DNA of 64,000 nt from Bacteroidaceae bacterium (GCA_017622815.1 JAGAQH010000036.1:1-64000); one strand, 5' to 3'. Positions 19,386-29,784 are shown, counted from the stretch's first letter. Made by a program: numbers and translations. Notes: generated by a model not told the origin, from the sequence alone.

Positions 19386-20822
19386 TTATCCCACTGACCC
19401 TTCCAGACTTACGCCCAGGAGTTTCTGTGCCTCCACGGCAAACTCCATGGGCAGTTTGTTTATCACATCCTTGGCATAACCGTTCACGATGAGGCTTACG
19501 GCATCCTCGGTGGATATGCCTCTCTGCTGACAATAGAACAGCTGTTCTTCGGAAATCTTGCTCGTGGTGGCTTCGTGCTCCACTATGGCGGTATCGTTGT
19601 GTATGTCCATGTAGGGGAACGTATGCGCACCGCACGAACTGCCCAGAAGCAGGGAGTCGCAGGAGGAATAGTTTCTTGCTCCCTCGGCATTGGCCCCCAC
19701 CTTGACAAGACCACGATATGAATTCTGGCTCTTGCCGGCACTGATACCCTTACTGATGATGGTGCTCTTGGTGTTGCGACCGATGTGTATCATCTTGGTG
19801 CCAGTGTCGGCCTGCTGGTGGTTGTTGGTAACCGCCACGGAGTAGAACTCAGCTTGCGAACCATCGCCAGAGAGGATACAGGAGGGGTATTTCCATGTGA
19901 TGGCGCTACCCGTCTCCACCTGTGTCCACGACAGACGGCTGTCCACGCCACGCAGATGTCCGCGCTTGGTAACAAGGTTCAGCACGCCTCCCTTGCCGTC
20001 CTTGTCGCCGGGATACCAGTTCTGCACCGTAGAGTACTTCACCTCGGCCCTGTCCTTTACCACTATCTCCACTATGGCGGCATGCAACTGGTTCTCGTCG
20101 CGCATGGGGGCAGTACAACCCTCCAGATAGGAAACGTAGGCATCGTCATCGCACACTATCAGAGTTCGCTCGAACTGGCCTGTACCCATGGCATTGATGC
20201 GGAAATAGGTACTCAGTTCCATGGGGCAACGCACGCCCTTGGGGATATATACGAAACTGCCGTCGGAGAAGACTGCCGAGTTCAGTGCGGCAAAGTAGTT
20301 ATCTCTGTACGGAACTACAGTGCCAAGGTATTCGCGGACAAGGTCGGGATGGTTCTTTACAGCCTCTGAGATGCTGCAGAAGATAATTCCCTTCTCCTTC
20401 AACTTCTCCTGGAAGGTGGTCTTCACGGACACGCTGTCCATGACGGCATCCACCGCCACTCCGGCCAGTGCCATGCGTTCCTCCAGAGGTATGCCCAACT
20501 TGTCGAAAGTCTTCATCAGTTCGGGGTCTATCTCCTTTGGACCGTCTTTCTTGGCATTTGCCGTAGGGTCGGCATAGTATGATATGTCCTGATAGTCTAT
20601 CTGCGGCATGTCCAGATGCGCCCACGAGGGCTGCTTCTGTGTCTGCCAGTATCGGAAGGCCTGCAACCTGAATTCAAGCAACCAGTCCGGTTCGCCCTTC
20701 TTTTCCGAGATAAGGCGGACAACGTCTTCGTTCAGTCCCTTCTCTATTATCTCGGTGTGGACGTCAGTGTGGAAGCCATATTCGTAATCCTTGTTTACAA
20801 ACTCTCTCGTAATGTCTTCCAT
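19386..20822 (-). CDS. sufB: SufB scaffold subunit of the SufBCD complex
   Basis: This 478-residue core scaffold protein has the family N-terminus ([14 protein letters not shown]), the central FVYIPKGV and [16 protein letters not shown] segments, and the C-terminal [12 protein letters not shown]388 there is a good candidate for the cluster-assembly cysteine, followed by [15 protein letters not shown]. Its start overlaps the end of cvpA by 28 bp, so the suf genes appear translationally coupled to the rimP-nusA-infB block. Confidence 0.97.
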   Translation of the reverse strand: MEDITREFVNKDYEYGFHTDVHTEIIEKGLNEDVVRLISEKKGEPDWLLEFRLQAFRYWQTQKQPSWAHLDMPQIDYQDISYYADPTANAKKDGPKEIDPELMKTFDKLGIPLEERMALAGVAVDAVMDSVSVKTTFQEKLKEKGIIFCSISEAVKNHPDLVREYLGTVVPYRDNYFAALNSAVFSDGSFVYIPKGVRCPMELSTYFRINAMGTGQFERTLIVCDDDAYVSYLEGCTAPMRDENQLHAAIVEIVVKDRAEVKYSTVQNWYPGDKDGKGGVLNLVTKRGHLRGVDSRLSWTQVETGSAITWKYPSCILSGDGSQAEFYSVAVTNNHQQADTGTKMIHIGRNTKSTIISKGISAGKSQNSYRGLVKVGANAEGARNYSSCDSLLLGSSCGAHTFPYMDIHNDTAIVEHEATTSKISEEQLFYCQQRGISTEDAVSLIVNGYAKDVINKLPMEFAVEAQKLLGVSLEGSVG

Positions 20823-21268
20823 TTCTCTTCAATATAAGTGACACCCGGCACGGATTTCCTGTCCACGTACTTGTCCAGATATTCCACCTGTCCCGTCATC
20901 ACCGCCACGCAGACTATGAGTACTGCCCATTTGGTGACTCCGAAGATGCATCCGAGCACACGGTTCATCAGGCCTCCCACCAGCGTCCAGTCAAGAAGTT
21001 TGGTGGCCAGCGAGGCCAGTATGCCCAGTGCTATGGGGGTGACTATCCATATTCCTATGAAGGCTATGGCGCCACCACCTATCTGGTCGTAGTATTTCCA
21101 TGCCAGATACAGACCGATGAAGAAACCGGTCATACTGGCCAGTTCCTTCAAGAATCCGTTCTTCAGCCCCATAACCGCTCCGTAGAGCAGTATTGCCAAG
21201 GCCACTATTTCAGTTGTATTCAGTGGTATCATCTCGACATACTTGCCGAGCTGCTGAATAAATTCCAT
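20795..21268 (-). CDS. cvpA: CvpA family membrane protein
   Basis: This 157-residue protein has four hydrophobic segments (about residues 17-35, 43-62, 66-85 and 103-122), with the CvpA pattern [20 protein letters not shown] near the N-terminus. The family is linked to colicin V production and envelope stress in enterobacteria, but its biochemical role is unclear. It lies 12 bp after infB and overlaps the sufB start. Confidence 0.85.
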   Translation of the reverse strand: MEFIQQLGKYVEMIPLNTTEIVALAILLYGAVMGLKNGFLKELASMTGFFIGLYLAWKYYDQIGGGAIAFIGIWIVTPIALGILASLATKLLDWTLVGGLMNRVLGCIFGVTKWAVLIVCVAVMTGQVEYLDKYVDRKSVPGVTYIEEKWKTLRESL

Positions 21269-21280
21269 CTCTAAGTTGTG

Positions 21281-24076
21281 TTACAGTTTTGCCTTTATCT
21301 CTATCTCAGCAAAGGTTTCAATGATATCGCCTTCGCGCAGGTCGTTGTAGTTGACCAGCGAGATACCGCATTCAAAGTTGGTGGTAACTTCCTTCACATC
21401 GTCCTTGAAGCGCTTGAGGGCATTGATTTCGCCAGTGTGGACAACAATACCGTCGCGGACGACGCGGGCCTTGTTGGTGCGGCTCACCTTGCCGTCGATA
21501 ACGTAGGCACCTGCCACTGTACCAACCTTGGAGATATGGTAAACCTGGCGTACCTCCACCTGAGCGGTAATCTCTTCCTTGATTTCGGGAGAAAGCATAC
21601 CCTCCATGGCGTCCTTGACCTCCTCGATGGCATCGTAGATGACGCTGTACTGGCGGATGTCCACACCCTCCTGCTCTGCCAGACGGCGGGCCTGGGCGCT
21701 GGGACGTACCTGGAAGGCAATGATGATGGCATCCGATGCGGCGGCCAGGGTAACATCGCTCTCGCTGATCTGACCCACAGCCTTGTAGATGACGTTCACC
21801 TTGATCTTCTCGGTAGACAGACGCTCGAAGGAGTCCTTCAAAGCCTCGATAGAACCGTCTACGTCGCCCTTTACCAACAGGTTCAGTTCCTGGAAGTCGC
21901 CAAGTGCGATACGGCGTCCGATTTCGTTCAGGTCCACACGCTTCATTGTGCGCAGGCCCTGCTCGCGTGCCAACTGCTCACGCTTGTTGGCAATCTCGCG
22001 TGCCTCCTGGTCGTTCTCCATGATGTGGAAGGTGTCACCTGCGGTGGGAGCACCGTTCAGACCCAGGATGGTGGCTGCCTGAGAGGGACCGATCTCGTTG
22101 ATGCGGCGTCCGCGCTCGTCGAACATGGCCTTGACGCGACCGTAGTTGGTACCTGCCAGCATAACGTCGCCAACGTGCAGTGTACCGTTGCTTACCAGTA
22201 CGGTGGCAACATAACCGCGGCCCTTGTCCAGCGAAGACTCGATGATGGAACCTGTAGCCTTGCGGTTGGGGTTGGCCTTCAGGTCCAGCATCTCTGCCTC
22301 CAGAAGAACCTTCTCCAGCAGTTCCTCCACACCGATACCGGCCTTGGCACTGATGTCCTGACTCTGGTACTTGCCGCCCCAGTCTTCCACAAGGAAGTTC
22401 ATGGCTGCCAGTCCCTCCTTGATCTTGTCGGGGTTGGCTGTGGGCTTGTCTATCTTGTTGATGGCGAATACTATGGGCACATTGGCTGCCGTGGCGTGTG
22501 CTATGGCCTCCTTGGTCTGGGGCATGATATTGTCGTCGGCGGCAATGATGATGATGGCGATGTCAGTAACCTGGGCACCACGGGCACGCATGGCGGTGAA
22601 GGCCTCGTGACCGGGAGTATCCAGGAACGTAACGTGGCGTCCGTCCTTCAACTTCACGTTGTATGCACCGATGTGCTGGGTAATGCCACCTGCCTCGCCG
22701 GCAATAACGTTGGCCTGGCGAACATAGTCGAGCAGAGAGGTCTTACCATGGTCTACATGACCCATCACAGTTACGATGGGAGCGCGGGGAACGAGATCTG
22801 ACTCGTCGTCCTCCTCCTCGATAACTGCCTCGCTCACCTCGGCACTTACATATTCAGTCTTGAAACCGTATTCCTCGGCAACGATGTTGATGGTTTCGGC
22901 ATCCAGACGCTGGTTGATGCTGACCATGATGCCGATGCTCATGCAGGTACCGATAATGCTGGTAACGGGCACGTTCATCATGGTGGCCAACTCGTTGGCA
23001 GTAACGAACTCGGTAAGTTTCAGTACCTTGTTCTCTGCCATCTCGTTCATCATCTCCTCTTCCATCTGCTCGCGGAAGGCCTCACGCTTCTCGCGGCGGT
23101 ACTTGGCGCCCTTGCCCATCTTGCTACCCTTGGCGGTCAGGCGTGCCAGTGTCTCGCGAACCTGCTTTGCAACCTCCTCTTCGCTAACCTCTACGGGCTG
23201 TGGCTGCTGCTTGGGCTGGTTCTTCTGTTTGTTCTTGGCCTTCTTGCCCTGACCCTGCTGCTGGTTTGCGACGTTGTTGTTCTTGCCGCCCTGAGCCTGC
23301 TGGTTCTTGCCTTGCTGGTTCTTGCCCTGACCCTGCTGCTTCTGCTGGGAAACTACGGCATTCACGTCTACCTTCTCCTTGCCGCCGCGCATGCGCTGCT
23401 TCTTGCGGTCGGCCTGGGCCTGCTGCTGTTTCTCCTCGCGTTCACGCTTGCGCTCGTCCTTGGATTTCTTCTTGGGACGTGTGCTCTGGTTCAGTGCAGA
23501 CAGGTCTATGTGACCCTGCACCTTCAGTCCTGCGTTGGGCTGTTGGGGAGCGTTCAGGCGGAAGACACCGTTCTCCAGTGTGCCGGTCACCTTGCCGTCG
23601 GTGATGATCTGAGGCTCGTCGGTGGCGGGCTGCTCAACCTTTACGGGTTCGGCAACAGGTTCTTCTACCTGCTTCTCCTCCACGACAGGTTCTGCCTTCT
23701 TCTTGGGGGCATCCAGGTCGATGTGGCCGACAATCTTCAGGGCCTTCTTCTTGGCTTCTTCTTCTGCCTTTGCCTTGGCCTCTGCCTCGGCTTTTGCCTT
23801 GGCGTCTGCTTCTGCCTTGGCCTTGGCTTTTGCCTCGGCCTTTTCCTTTTCCTTGCGCTCCTTCTCCTCTTTCTGCTGCTGGAGCATGAGGTTGGCAGCA
23901 TCCTTCAGCACACTGTCAGGTTTGAACTCCTTCAGGAGCAGTTCGTACTGCTCGTCTGAAATCTTGGTGTTGAGGTTTGCCTCCACCTCGGTGCTTCCTT
24001 TCTTGTTGAGGAAATCGACGGCGGTCTGCAAGCCTACGTTACACTCCTTTATGGCTTTGCTTAATCTTATACTCAT
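21281..24076 (-). CDS. infB: Translation initiation factor IF-2
   Basis: This 931-residue GTPase brings initiator tRNA to the ribosome. The N-terminal IF2_N motif ([21 protein letters not shown]) is followed by a long Lys/Ala/Glu- then Gln-rich linker (~60-330) that is low in complexity and probably helical. A second IF2_N-like segment lies near 345-400. The G domain has G1 GHVDHGKT at 439-446, DTPGHEAF and NKIDK. Domains II, III and C2 follow. The long linker is usual for Bacteroidota. It sits between nusA and cvpA in a conserved order. Confidence 0.98.
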   Translation of the reverse strand: MSIRLSKAIKECNVGLQTAVDFLNKKGSTEVEANLNTKISDEQYELLLKEFKPDSVLKDAANLMLQQQKEEKERKEKEKAEAKAKAKAEADAKAKAEAEAKAKAEEEAKKKALKIVGHIDLDAPKKKAEPVVEEKQVEEPVAEPVKVEQPATDEPQIITDGKVTGTLENGVFRLNAPQQPNAGLKVQGHIDLSALNQSTRPKKKSKDERKREREEKQQQAQADRKKQRMRGGKEKVDVNAVVSQQKQQGQGKNQQGKNQQAQGGKNNNVANQQQGQGKKAKNKQKNQPKQQPQPVEVSEEEVAKQVRETLARLTAKGSKMGKGAKYRREKREAFREQMEEEMMNEMAENKVLKLTEFVTANELATMMNVPVTSIIGTCMSIGIMVSINQRLDAETINIVAEEYGFKTEYVSAEVSEAVIEEEDDESDLVPRAPIVTVMGHVDHGKTSLLDYVRQANVIAGEAGGITQHIGAYNVKLKDGRHVTFLDTPGHEAFTAMRARGAQVTDIAIIIIAADDNIMPQTKEAIAHATAANVPIVFAINKIDKPTANPDKIKEGLAAMNFLVEDWGGKYQSQDISAKAGIGVEELLEKVLLEAEMLDLKANPNRKATGSIIESSLDKGRGYVATVLVSNGTLHVGDVMLAGTNYGRVKAMFDERGRRINEIGPSQAATILGLNGAPTAGDTFHIMENDQEAREIANKREQLAREQGLRTMKRVDLNEIGRRIALGDFQELNLLVKGDVDGSIEALKDSFERLSTEKIKVNVIYKAVGQISESDVTLAAASDAIIIAFQVRPSAQARRLAEQEGVDIRQYSVIYDAIEEVKDAMEGMLSPEIKEEITAQVEVRQVYHISKVGTVAGAYVIDGKVSRTNKARVVRDGIVVHTGEINALKRFKDDVKEVTTNFECGISLVNYNDLREGDIIETFAEIEIKAKL

Positions 24077-24126
24077 TATGTGTATCCCTCCCGGGGTATT
24101 ATCCTGTTAGTGTATGTGTTTTGTTG

Positions 24127-25398
24127 TTATTTCTCGAACTCTGCGCTCAGTACGCGGATAATCTCATCGATGGTCTCTTCCTCGAGGTCGGCCTGCTGTG
24201 CCAGTTCCTCGCGGTTGGTGCCCAGAACCTGACGTGCAGTGGTGTAGCCCTGCTTCTTCAGGATGTCGATGATCCAGTCTTCGATGTCGTCACTGAACTG
24301 GTCCAGGCTGATGTCGTCGTCGTCCATCTCCTCGTCGATCTCGCGGTAAACGTCGATGGTGTAGCCAGTGAGCATGCTTGCCAGTTTGATGTTGGCGCCG
24401 CCCTTACCGATGGCCAGTGAGATCTGGTCGCTGTCCAGAAGTACCTCGGCCTTCTTCTCCTCTTCGTTCATGTTCACGCTGTTCACTCGGGCAGGACCCA
24501 GGGCACGTGTTATCATGAGTTGTGTGTTTGAGGTCCAGGGCAGAACGTCGATGTTCTCGCCGTGCAGTTCGCGCACGATGCCGTGAACGCGGTTACCCTT
24601 CACACCCACACATGCACCTACGGGGTCGATGCGCTCGTCGAAACTCTCCACTGCCACCTTGGCGCGCTCGCCGGGGATGCGTGCCACCTTGCGGATGGCA
24701 ATCAGGCCGTCGTGAATCTCGGGCACCTCGGCCTCCATCATGCGCTGGAGGAACATGGGGTCGGTACGCGAGATGAAAATCTTGGGGTTGCCGTTGCTGT
24801 TGTCCACCTTGCTGATGACGGCACGCAGTGTCTCGCCCTTGCGGAAGAAGTCGCCGGGCACCTGCTCTGTCTTGGGCAGGATCATTTCGTTGCCCTCGTC
24901 GTCGGTAACCAGTGTCTCGCGCTTCCAACTTTGGTACACTTCGCCGTGTATCACCTCACCTACACGGTCCTTGAACTTGTTGTACAGGGTGTCGTGCTCC
25001 AGTTCCAGGATACGGCTTGCCAGGGTCTGGCGCAGAGTCAGGATGGCACGGCGTCCGAAGTCGGCGAATTCCACGCGCTGGCTCACCTCTTCGCCCTCCT
25101 CATAGTCTTCGTCGATCTGGCGTGCCTCGCTCAGGCTTATCTCCATGTTGGGATTCTGCACTTCGCCGTCGGCCACCACCACACGGTTGTGGTAGATTTC
25201 CAGGTCGCCCTTGTCGGGGTTCACGATGACATCGTAGTTCTCGTCGGTTCCGTGAATCTTGGCTATTACGCTGCGGAAGCACTCTTCCAGCACGCCCACC
25301 AGTGTGGCACGGTCGATGTTCTTTGTCTCCTTAAAGTCTGCAAAGGACTCTATCAGGTCCACAGAACTCAGTGTGTTGTTCTTCTTTGTTGTTGCCAT
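24127..25398 (-). CDS. nusA: Transcription elongation/termination factor NusA
   Basis: This 423-residue protein has an N-terminal RNA polymerase-binding domain (~1-135), an S1 domain (~145-210, VYQSWKRETLV), KH1 and KH2 (~230-350, including GACVGVKGNRVHGIVREL and LAIGKGGANIKLA), and a C-terminal HhH-like segment (ILKKQGYTTARQVL, ELAQQADLEEETIDEI). It affects pausing, termination and antitermination. It lies 12 bp after rimP. Confidence 0.98.
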   Translation of the reverse strand: MATTKKNNTLSSVDLIESFADFKETKNIDRATLVGVLEECFRSVIAKIHGTDENYDVIVNPDKGDLEIYHNRVVVADGEVQNPNMEISLSEARQIDEDYEEGEEVSQRVEFADFGRRAILTLRQTLASRILELEHDTLYNKFKDRVGEVIHGEVYQSWKRETLVTDDEGNEMILPKTEQVPGDFFRKGETLRAVISKVDNSNGNPKIFISRTDPMFLQRMMEAEVPEIHDGLIAIRKVARIPGERAKVAVESFDERIDPVGACVGVKGNRVHGIVRELHGENIDVLPWTSNTQLMITRALGPARVNSVNMNEEEKKAEVLLDSDQISLAIGKGGANIKLASMLTGYTIDVYREIDEEMDDDDISLDQFSDDIEDWIIDILKKQGYTTARQVLGTNREELAQQADLEEETIDEIIRVLSAEFEK

Positions 25399-25410
25399 TT
25401 ATGTTGTTGT

Positions 25411-25872
25411 TTATTTCATCCAGTATTTGGTGTATGCTGCCTCCTCGTAGGTGAAGGTGTGCGGCACCTGCTCCATCTTGGGGCGCTTTTCTCCCTCGCG
25501 CTTTACTTTCTCCTCGCAGGTGATGGTAAAGGTCTCGTCCTCCACGGCGGTCAGTATGCCACGGTATTTGTGTCCGTCCTTCAGTTGTGTCTCTACGGGT
25601 TTGTCCAGATGTATCTCCCACTGGCGGCGCACCTTGAAGGGATAACCCAAACCGGCGCTGCCTACCTCCAGTTCATAGTCCTCGTCCTCACGGTTGATTC
25701 TTGACTCGATGTGGCGACTCAGGTCGGCACAGTCCTCAATCCACACACCCTCGGCGTGGTCAATCAGAACCTCGATGCGGTCGTCTGCACTGATGTTCAC
25801 TTCTACCAGGAAATACTCCTTTCCTTCCAGCCATTCGTTGACGGCTTGTTCTACGGCACTCTTACTGATCAT
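25411..25872 (-). CDS. rimP: Ribosome maturation factor RimP
   Basis: This 153-residue protein is needed for 30S subunit maturation. The two-domain fold is visible: an N-terminal alpha/beta part with DCADLSRHIESRINREDEDYELEVGSAG (key pattern VxSPG/VGSAG) and a C-terminal Sm-like beta part (YRGILTAVEDETFTITCEEK). It is the first gene of rimP-nusA-infB-cvpA-suf. Confidence 0.95.
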   Translation of the reverse strand: MISKSAVEQAVNEWLEGKEYFLVEVNISADDRIEVLIDHAEGVWIEDCADLSRHIESRINREDEDYELEVGSAGLGYPFKVRRQWEIHLDKPVETQLKDGHKYRGILTAVEDETFTITCEEKVKREGEKRPKMEQVPHTFTYEEAAYTKYWMK

Positions 25873-25922
25873 CTTCTGAATAATGCTTTATGCAAGATTA
25901 TTACTGCTTCCTTTAACGAAAA

Positions 25923-25947
25923 GTGAGGAACCTTTGTGGCTCCTCAC
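25923..25947 (-). promoter_or_regulatory. Leader hairpin upstream of rimP-nusA-infB
   Basis: GTGAGGA and TCCTCAC form a 7-bp stem with an 11-nt loop. On the minus strand it is followed by TTTTCGTT, so it could attenuate transcription. It lies in the ~90-nt leader between the -7-like box and rimP. Confidence 0.45.
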
Positions 25948-25968
25948 TCTCTCGTGGTTTTCTGCGTG

Positions 25969-25976
25969 CAAAGATA
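25969..25976 (-). promoter_or_regulatory. -7 box for the rimP operon
   Basis: TATCTTTG on the minus strand, about 97 bp upstream of rimP. No clear -33 TTG is present at the usual distance. Confidence 0.5.
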
Positions 25977-26091
25977 CGGAATTTCCCTTATATATGCGCG
26001 CGATGCTTGCTGATATGTTAAAAGCAGGCGTAATATTTAACAATCTTTTGCATTTGCTATGGTGTTTGCATGTCCTTTGCGAGACATTTTT

Positions 26092-26466
26092 CTAAAGTTC
26101 GGTCTTCCAAAGGCCATGCAGGTTGCAATACTCGTACACCGCCAACGGCTTGGCTCCGCAAGTGCATACCTCTGCCACGGGTTCGTCCTTCAGGTCGATG
26201 CGGATACCACCCTTGTCGGTCTCCACATAGATGAACGCAATGTGGTGCTCGGGCATCATGGGATGGTGCACGCTGCCCACCTCGATGCGCAGACGGCCGT
26301 CCTCCAGGGTTGTAACCACGGGTACGTGCTTCTCCTGACTTGCATCCACGGTGTTCGCTACCAGTTCCTCCATCTTCTTGCCGCAGCATACTACGGGAAC
26401 GCCGGAGTCAACCATCTTTACTATCACATTGCCACATACAGAGCATTTATAAAATTTCGTTGCCAT
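26092..26466 (-). CDS. Desulfoferrodoxin-type superoxide reductase
   Basis: This 124-residue two-iron protein reduces superoxide to peroxide without making oxygen, a typical defence in anaerobes. The N-terminal rubredoxin-like centre uses C8, C11, C27 and C28. The catalytic centre ligands are H47, H67, H74 or H75, C114 and H117, and the conserved E45-K46 pair precedes H47. It is transcribed leftward, ahead of the rimP-suf block but with its own -7 box. Confidence 0.95.
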   Translation of the reverse strand: MATKFYKCSVCGNVIVKMVDSGVPVVCCGKKMEELVANTVDASQEKHVPVVTTLEDGRLRIEVGSVHHPMMPEHHIAFIYVETDKGGIRIDLKDEPVAEVCTCGAKPLAVYEYCNLHGLWKTEL

Positions 26467-26520
26467 AATCTTTTCTTCTTTTCCTGGTTAAACATATGGA
26501 ATCTCTCTTTGATTCCGATA

Positions 26521-26528
26521 CAAAGATA
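26521..26528 (-). promoter_or_regulatory. -7 box for superoxide reductase
   Basis: TATCTTTG on the minus strand, 55 bp upstream of the start codon. The -33 element is not convincing. Confidence 0.5.
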
Positions 26529-26631
26529 TGATAATTTTGCGTATTTATGTCTGTAATGACTCCAGTATTCACATAAATTAAATTAGTATCACATTTGTTT
26601 GCAGGAAAGCATGCTTATCGGCATTTTTTCG

Positions 26632-26639
26632 TACATTTG
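26632..26639 (+). promoter_or_regulatory. -7 box for yeiH-cysK
   Basis: TACATTTG, 19 bp before the yeiH start. The -33 element is weak. Confidence 0.45.
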
Positions 26640-26658
26640 CCGTCTGTTAACATAATGT

Positions 26659-27645
26659 ATGGTTAGTATGCTTACGTATCTTCAACGTTTCAACAGGTCC
26701 TTGTATGTGGCCATCCTTTCCGTTCTCGTTGTCTGTTTGCTGGCCTCGTATATTCCGGGACTCGGCTTCATGTCGGCATGGGTTACTCCTCCAGTAGCAT
26801 TGTTTCTGGGACTTGCCTTTGCACTGCTTTGCGGACAGGCTTACCCTGCCTTTAACAAGAAGGTGTCCAAGAAACTTCTTCAATACAGTGTCGTAGGACT
26901 TGGCTTTGGCATGAACCTGCATGCTTCGCTGGCATCGGGTGGAGAGGGCATGGCCTTTACCATAATTTCAGTGGCAGGCACCATGATTGTGGGTATGTTG
27001 ATAGGAGTGAAGATGCTGCACCTGAACCGCGACACCGCATATCTGGTCAGTTCCGGTACGGCCATCTGCGGAGGCAGTGCCATAGCCGCCGTGGGGCCTG
27101 TAATAAAGGCCAGAGAGTCGGACATGTCTGTTGCTCTGGCAACAATTTTTGTGCTCAATGCCGTTGCCCTGTTCGTCTTTCCTGTACTCGGCCAGTGGTT
27201 GGGTATGTCGCAACAAGAGTTCGGCATGTGGGCGGCCATTGCCATACACGACACAAGTTCGGTGGTGGGAGCGGGTGCCACCTATGGCGAAGAAGCCCTG
27301 CAGGTGGCCACCACTATCAAACTGACCCGTGCTCTTTGGATCATTCCCCTTGCCCTGGCAACGTCCTTCATATTCAAGAGGGAGGGACGGCGCATCAGCA
27401 TACCATGGTTCATCCTCTGGTTCGTTGTGGCGATAATGCTGAACACTTATCTTTTTGCTTCTGTTCCTATGATAGGTCAGGCCATCTCCTCTCTGGCACG
27501 CAAGGGACTCATCATCACCATGTTCTTCATTGGAGCATCGCTTTCTGTTGACGTGCTGAAATCCGTAGGTTTGAAGCCCCTTCTGCAAGGTATACTCTTA
27601 TGGATTGTCATCAGCGTGGGTTCGTTGGCATATATACTTATGTAA
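26659..27645 (+). CDS. YeiH/UPF0324 family membrane protein
   Basis: This 328-residue protein has about ten hydrophobic segments and matches the YeiH family (conserved KVSKKLLQYSVVGLGFGMNL, SSGTAICGGSAIAAVGPVI and IHDTSSVVGAG). Family members are often labelled putative sulfate exporters, but the substrate is not established. It is followed 11 bp later by cysteine synthase, which supports a link to sulfur metabolism. The alternative start M4 (MLTYLQRF) is possible. Confidence 0.88.
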   Translation: MVSMLTYLQRFNRSLYVAILSVLVVCLLASYIPGLGFMSAWVTPPVALFLGLAFALLCGQAYPAFNKKVSKKLLQYSVVGLGFGMNLHASLASGGEGMAFTIISVAGTMIVGMLIGVKMLHLNRDTAYLVSSGTAICGGSAIAAVGPVIKARESDMSVALATIFVLNAVALFVFPVLGQWLGMSQQEFGMWAAIAIHDTSSVVGAGATYGEEALQVATTIKLTRALWIIPLALATSFIFKREGRRISIPWFILWFVVAIMLNTYLFASVPMIGQAISSLARKGLIITMFFIGASLSVDVLKSVGLKPLLQGILLWIVISVGSLAYILM

Positions 27646-27656
27646 AACTGATTTCT

Positions 27657-28592
27657 ATGGCAAGAATACATGAAAACCTGACAGAACTGGTGGGGCACAC
27701 TCCCCTACTCCACCTCTCACGCCTGTCGCAGGCATGGGGCATTGACCCCAGTACTCGTGTGCTGGCAAAACTGGAATACTTCAATCCCGGAGGCAGCGTG
27801 AAGGACCGTGTGGCCCTTAACATGATTCTGGATGCCGAACGACGCGGCATGCTACGCCCCGGAGGAACCATCATAGAACCCACCAGCGGCAACACGGGGG
27901 TGGGGCTTGCATGGATAAGCCGAGTGCGTGGTTATGAAGCCGTTATCGTCATGCCCGACACTATGAGTCAGGAGCGTCAGCAACTGCTCCGTGCCGCCGG
28001 GGCAAGGCTTGTCCTCACTCCGGGCATAAAGGGCATGGCAGGTGCCATTGCCGAGGCAGAACGCCTGAACAAGACCATTCCCGGATCCGTCATCCTTGGC
28101 CAGTTTTCCAACCCTGCCAATCCCGAAGCCCATGTCCTCACCACCGCCCAAGAGATATGGGAAGACACGGACGGACAGGTGGACATCCTTGTGGCTACCG
28201 TTGGCACAGGCGGAACCCTCTGCGGCACTGCCCGTGGCCTCAAGGCACATAACCCGCAACTCCTCTCCATTGCCGTAGAACCCCAGGAATCCCCTCTGCT
28301 CAGCGGAGGCACCGCCTCCCCCCATGGCATACAGGGCATTGGCGCCAACTTCATCCCCGAGAACTACGATCCCACTGTGGTTGACCGCATCATGCAGGTA
28401 TCCACAGAACAAGCCATGCAAACGGGTCGCGAACTCTCCCGCCACGAAGGCCTCATCACGGGCATTTCCTCCGGTGCTGCCGTCCATGCCGCACTCACCT
28501 ATGCCCTCACCCCCGAAGCCAAAGGCAAGACCATCGTCGTCGTTTTGCCCGACACCGGTGAACGCTATCTCAGCACGGAACTATACGGATGA
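27657..28592 (+). CDS. cysK: Cysteine synthase A
   Basis: This 311-residue PLP enzyme makes cysteine from O-acetylserine and sulfide. The PLP lysine is K49 (PGGSVKDRVA), the substrate loop is TSGNTG at 76-81, and the phosphate loop GTGGTLCG is present. The C-terminal DTGERYLST is typical. A longer frame starting inside yeiH adds 19 residues with no family support, so MARIHENL is chosen. It probably forms an operon with yeiH and could supply cysteine for the neighbouring SufS. Confidence 0.96.
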   Translation: MARIHENLTELVGHTPLLHLSRLSQAWGIDPSTRVLAKLEYFNPGGSVKDRVALNMILDAERRGMLRPGGTIIEPTSGNTGVGLAWISRVRGYEAVIVMPDTMSQERQQLLRAAGARLVLTPGIKGMAGAIAEAERLNKTIPGSVILGQFSNPANPEAHVLTTAQEIWEDTDGQVDILVATVGTGGTLCGTARGLKAHNPQLLSIAVEPQESPLLSGGTASPHGIQGIGANFIPENYDPTVVDRIMQVSTEQAMQTGRELSRHEGLITGISSGAAVHAALTYALTPEAKGKTIVVVLPDTGERYLSTELYG

Positions 28593-28599
28593 CGAACTT

Positions 28600-28665
28600 T
28601 TGTTGTCGTATCAACAAGGCTGTGTTGTCGCATCAACACTGTCCTGTTGATAGTACAACACAAAC
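28600..28665. repeat. 22-bp dyad repeat array downstream of cysK
   Basis: About three units of the form TGTTGTCGCATCAACA, the same family as 15759-15867 in the opposite orientation. It starts 8 bp after the cysK stop. Confidence 0.75.
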
Positions 28666-28750
28666 ATGACACCATGGCGAGGTATAATGGAATTACTGGA
28701 TATATGAGCAAAAATACATTTACAATTAGGAGTTTCTTGAAATAAAACTC

Positions 28751-28955
28751 TATCTTTGTGGCAAGAAAAGAAATAACAAATACAAACCCATTAACAAGAC
28801 ATCTTTGCCTATGAAGCATAGCGTATAGTCAGATACGCACATTTAGACATATTGGAAAAGCGTTTTAGCTTGTTCTGCATTCCGAAAGTTTGGCGACTAA
28901 TGGATACTGACATGAATGATGCTGAAATGCTCACGCTGGTTAGGCGTGGGCTTTT
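28751..28955 (+). ncRNA. Candidate small RNA or leader in the gap after cysK
   Basis: A -7-like TATCTTTG (28751-28758) is followed by ~170 nt and a hairpin GCTCACGC/GCGTGGGC (28929-28951) with TTTT. The right arm can also pair with CACGCC at 28975-28980 (TTAGGCGTG with CACGCCAAA), which would exclude the first hairpin. It could be a short RNA or a regulated leader for the secreted protein at 29124. The 71-codon frame from 28852 looks random. The rest of the 28593-29123 gap shows no gene. Confidence 0.3.
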
Positions 28956-29123
28956 AGTTATTCTGTCAGTGGGTCACGCCAAACACCTCGGAAGCGAATA
29001 CACTAAAGGTTCCGCGCTTTTTTGTGCGTATATCTTAGCAATAATAGTCAATGGAACTATGGTGTAACCTGAAAAACCATTAAGAGAGTAAGGACAATCA
29101 TTGAAATAATCAGTAAGTATTCT

Positions 29124-29675
29124 ATGAAAAAGATATTGACGTTTGCCATTACCTTCCTTTCAATCGTAATGTCAGTTTGTGCCCAGAGTGCTCAAGAGCC
29201 CGATTTTGAGTTTGAACCCTTTGTCGCTAACCTCCAGGATTCCACGCTGGGAGAGCCTTTGCCATGTGAGAATGCATATATAAAGGCTAAGGCAGGTGCA
29301 AGCATGTTTATCGTTGGTGTTGGAAAGGTGAAGAGTTATTATTATGTTAATGGAGTGTCCAGTTCCCTTGCTTTGGACAAGAAACAAAGTCTGGTCATAA
29401 ATTTGGGTGGTCAATCTCCTCTTCAGACTATCTCAATCAACAAGTTTGAAATATTGAAGAAGAAGCGTCGCTTTCAGAATGGCGAGATAGGCTCTTTCAC
29501 CGGAGCCTCTGTAAACAACGATGAGGCAGCCCAGACTTTCCGTTATAAGAAATATGGTAAGAACAGCGTACTTATTCCCTTGTCCAATCTGGAGCCAGGT
29601 GAATACTGTATGAGTATCACCAATGCAATGACTAACTCGAAGTCTGCAAAGGTCTACACTTTCAGCATAAAGTAA
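29124..29675 (+). CDS. Secreted protein of unknown function
   Basis: This 183-residue protein has a clear signal peptide (MKKILTFAITFLSIVMSVCAQ, cleavage near residue 21). The mature part is rich in beta-strand patterns and ends in a segment with a lysine-rich stretch (ILKKKRRF) and LIPLSNLEPGEYCMSI. The last part resembles the strand-turn-strand end of many Bacteroidota surface proteins (LxPGEY). I do not recognise a family. It stands alone with its own downstream terminator. Confidence 0.75.
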   Translation: MKKILTFAITFLSIVMSVCAQSAQEPDFEFEPFVANLQDSTLGEPLPCENAYIKAKAGASMFIVGVGKVKSYYYVNGVSSSLALDKKQSLVINLGGQSPLQTISINKFEILKKKRRFQNGEIGSFTGASVNNDEAAQTFRYKKYGKNSVLIPLSNLEPGEYCMSITNAMTNSKSAKVYTFSIK

Positions 29676-29726
29676 TTCATTGTATATAGCATATTGTCTT
29701 TTCCTGAAAAAGGAGTCAATCTTTTC

Positions 29727-29763
29727 GGTTCTTCTTCAGCAATTGAAGAAGAGCCATTTTTTT
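29727..29763 (+). terminator. Terminator after the secreted protein gene
   Basis: GGTTCTTCTTCA pairs with TGAAGAAGAGCC around GCAAT, followed by seven T. Confidence 0.88.
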
Positions 29764-29784
29764 AAGCTTTCTTATAGTCCAGAC

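Noticed and set aside
28852..29067. 71-codon ORF (MEKRFSLFCIP...)
   Set aside because: No ribosome-binding site, mixed composition, and it runs through hairpin-forming sequence; an RNA reading fits better.
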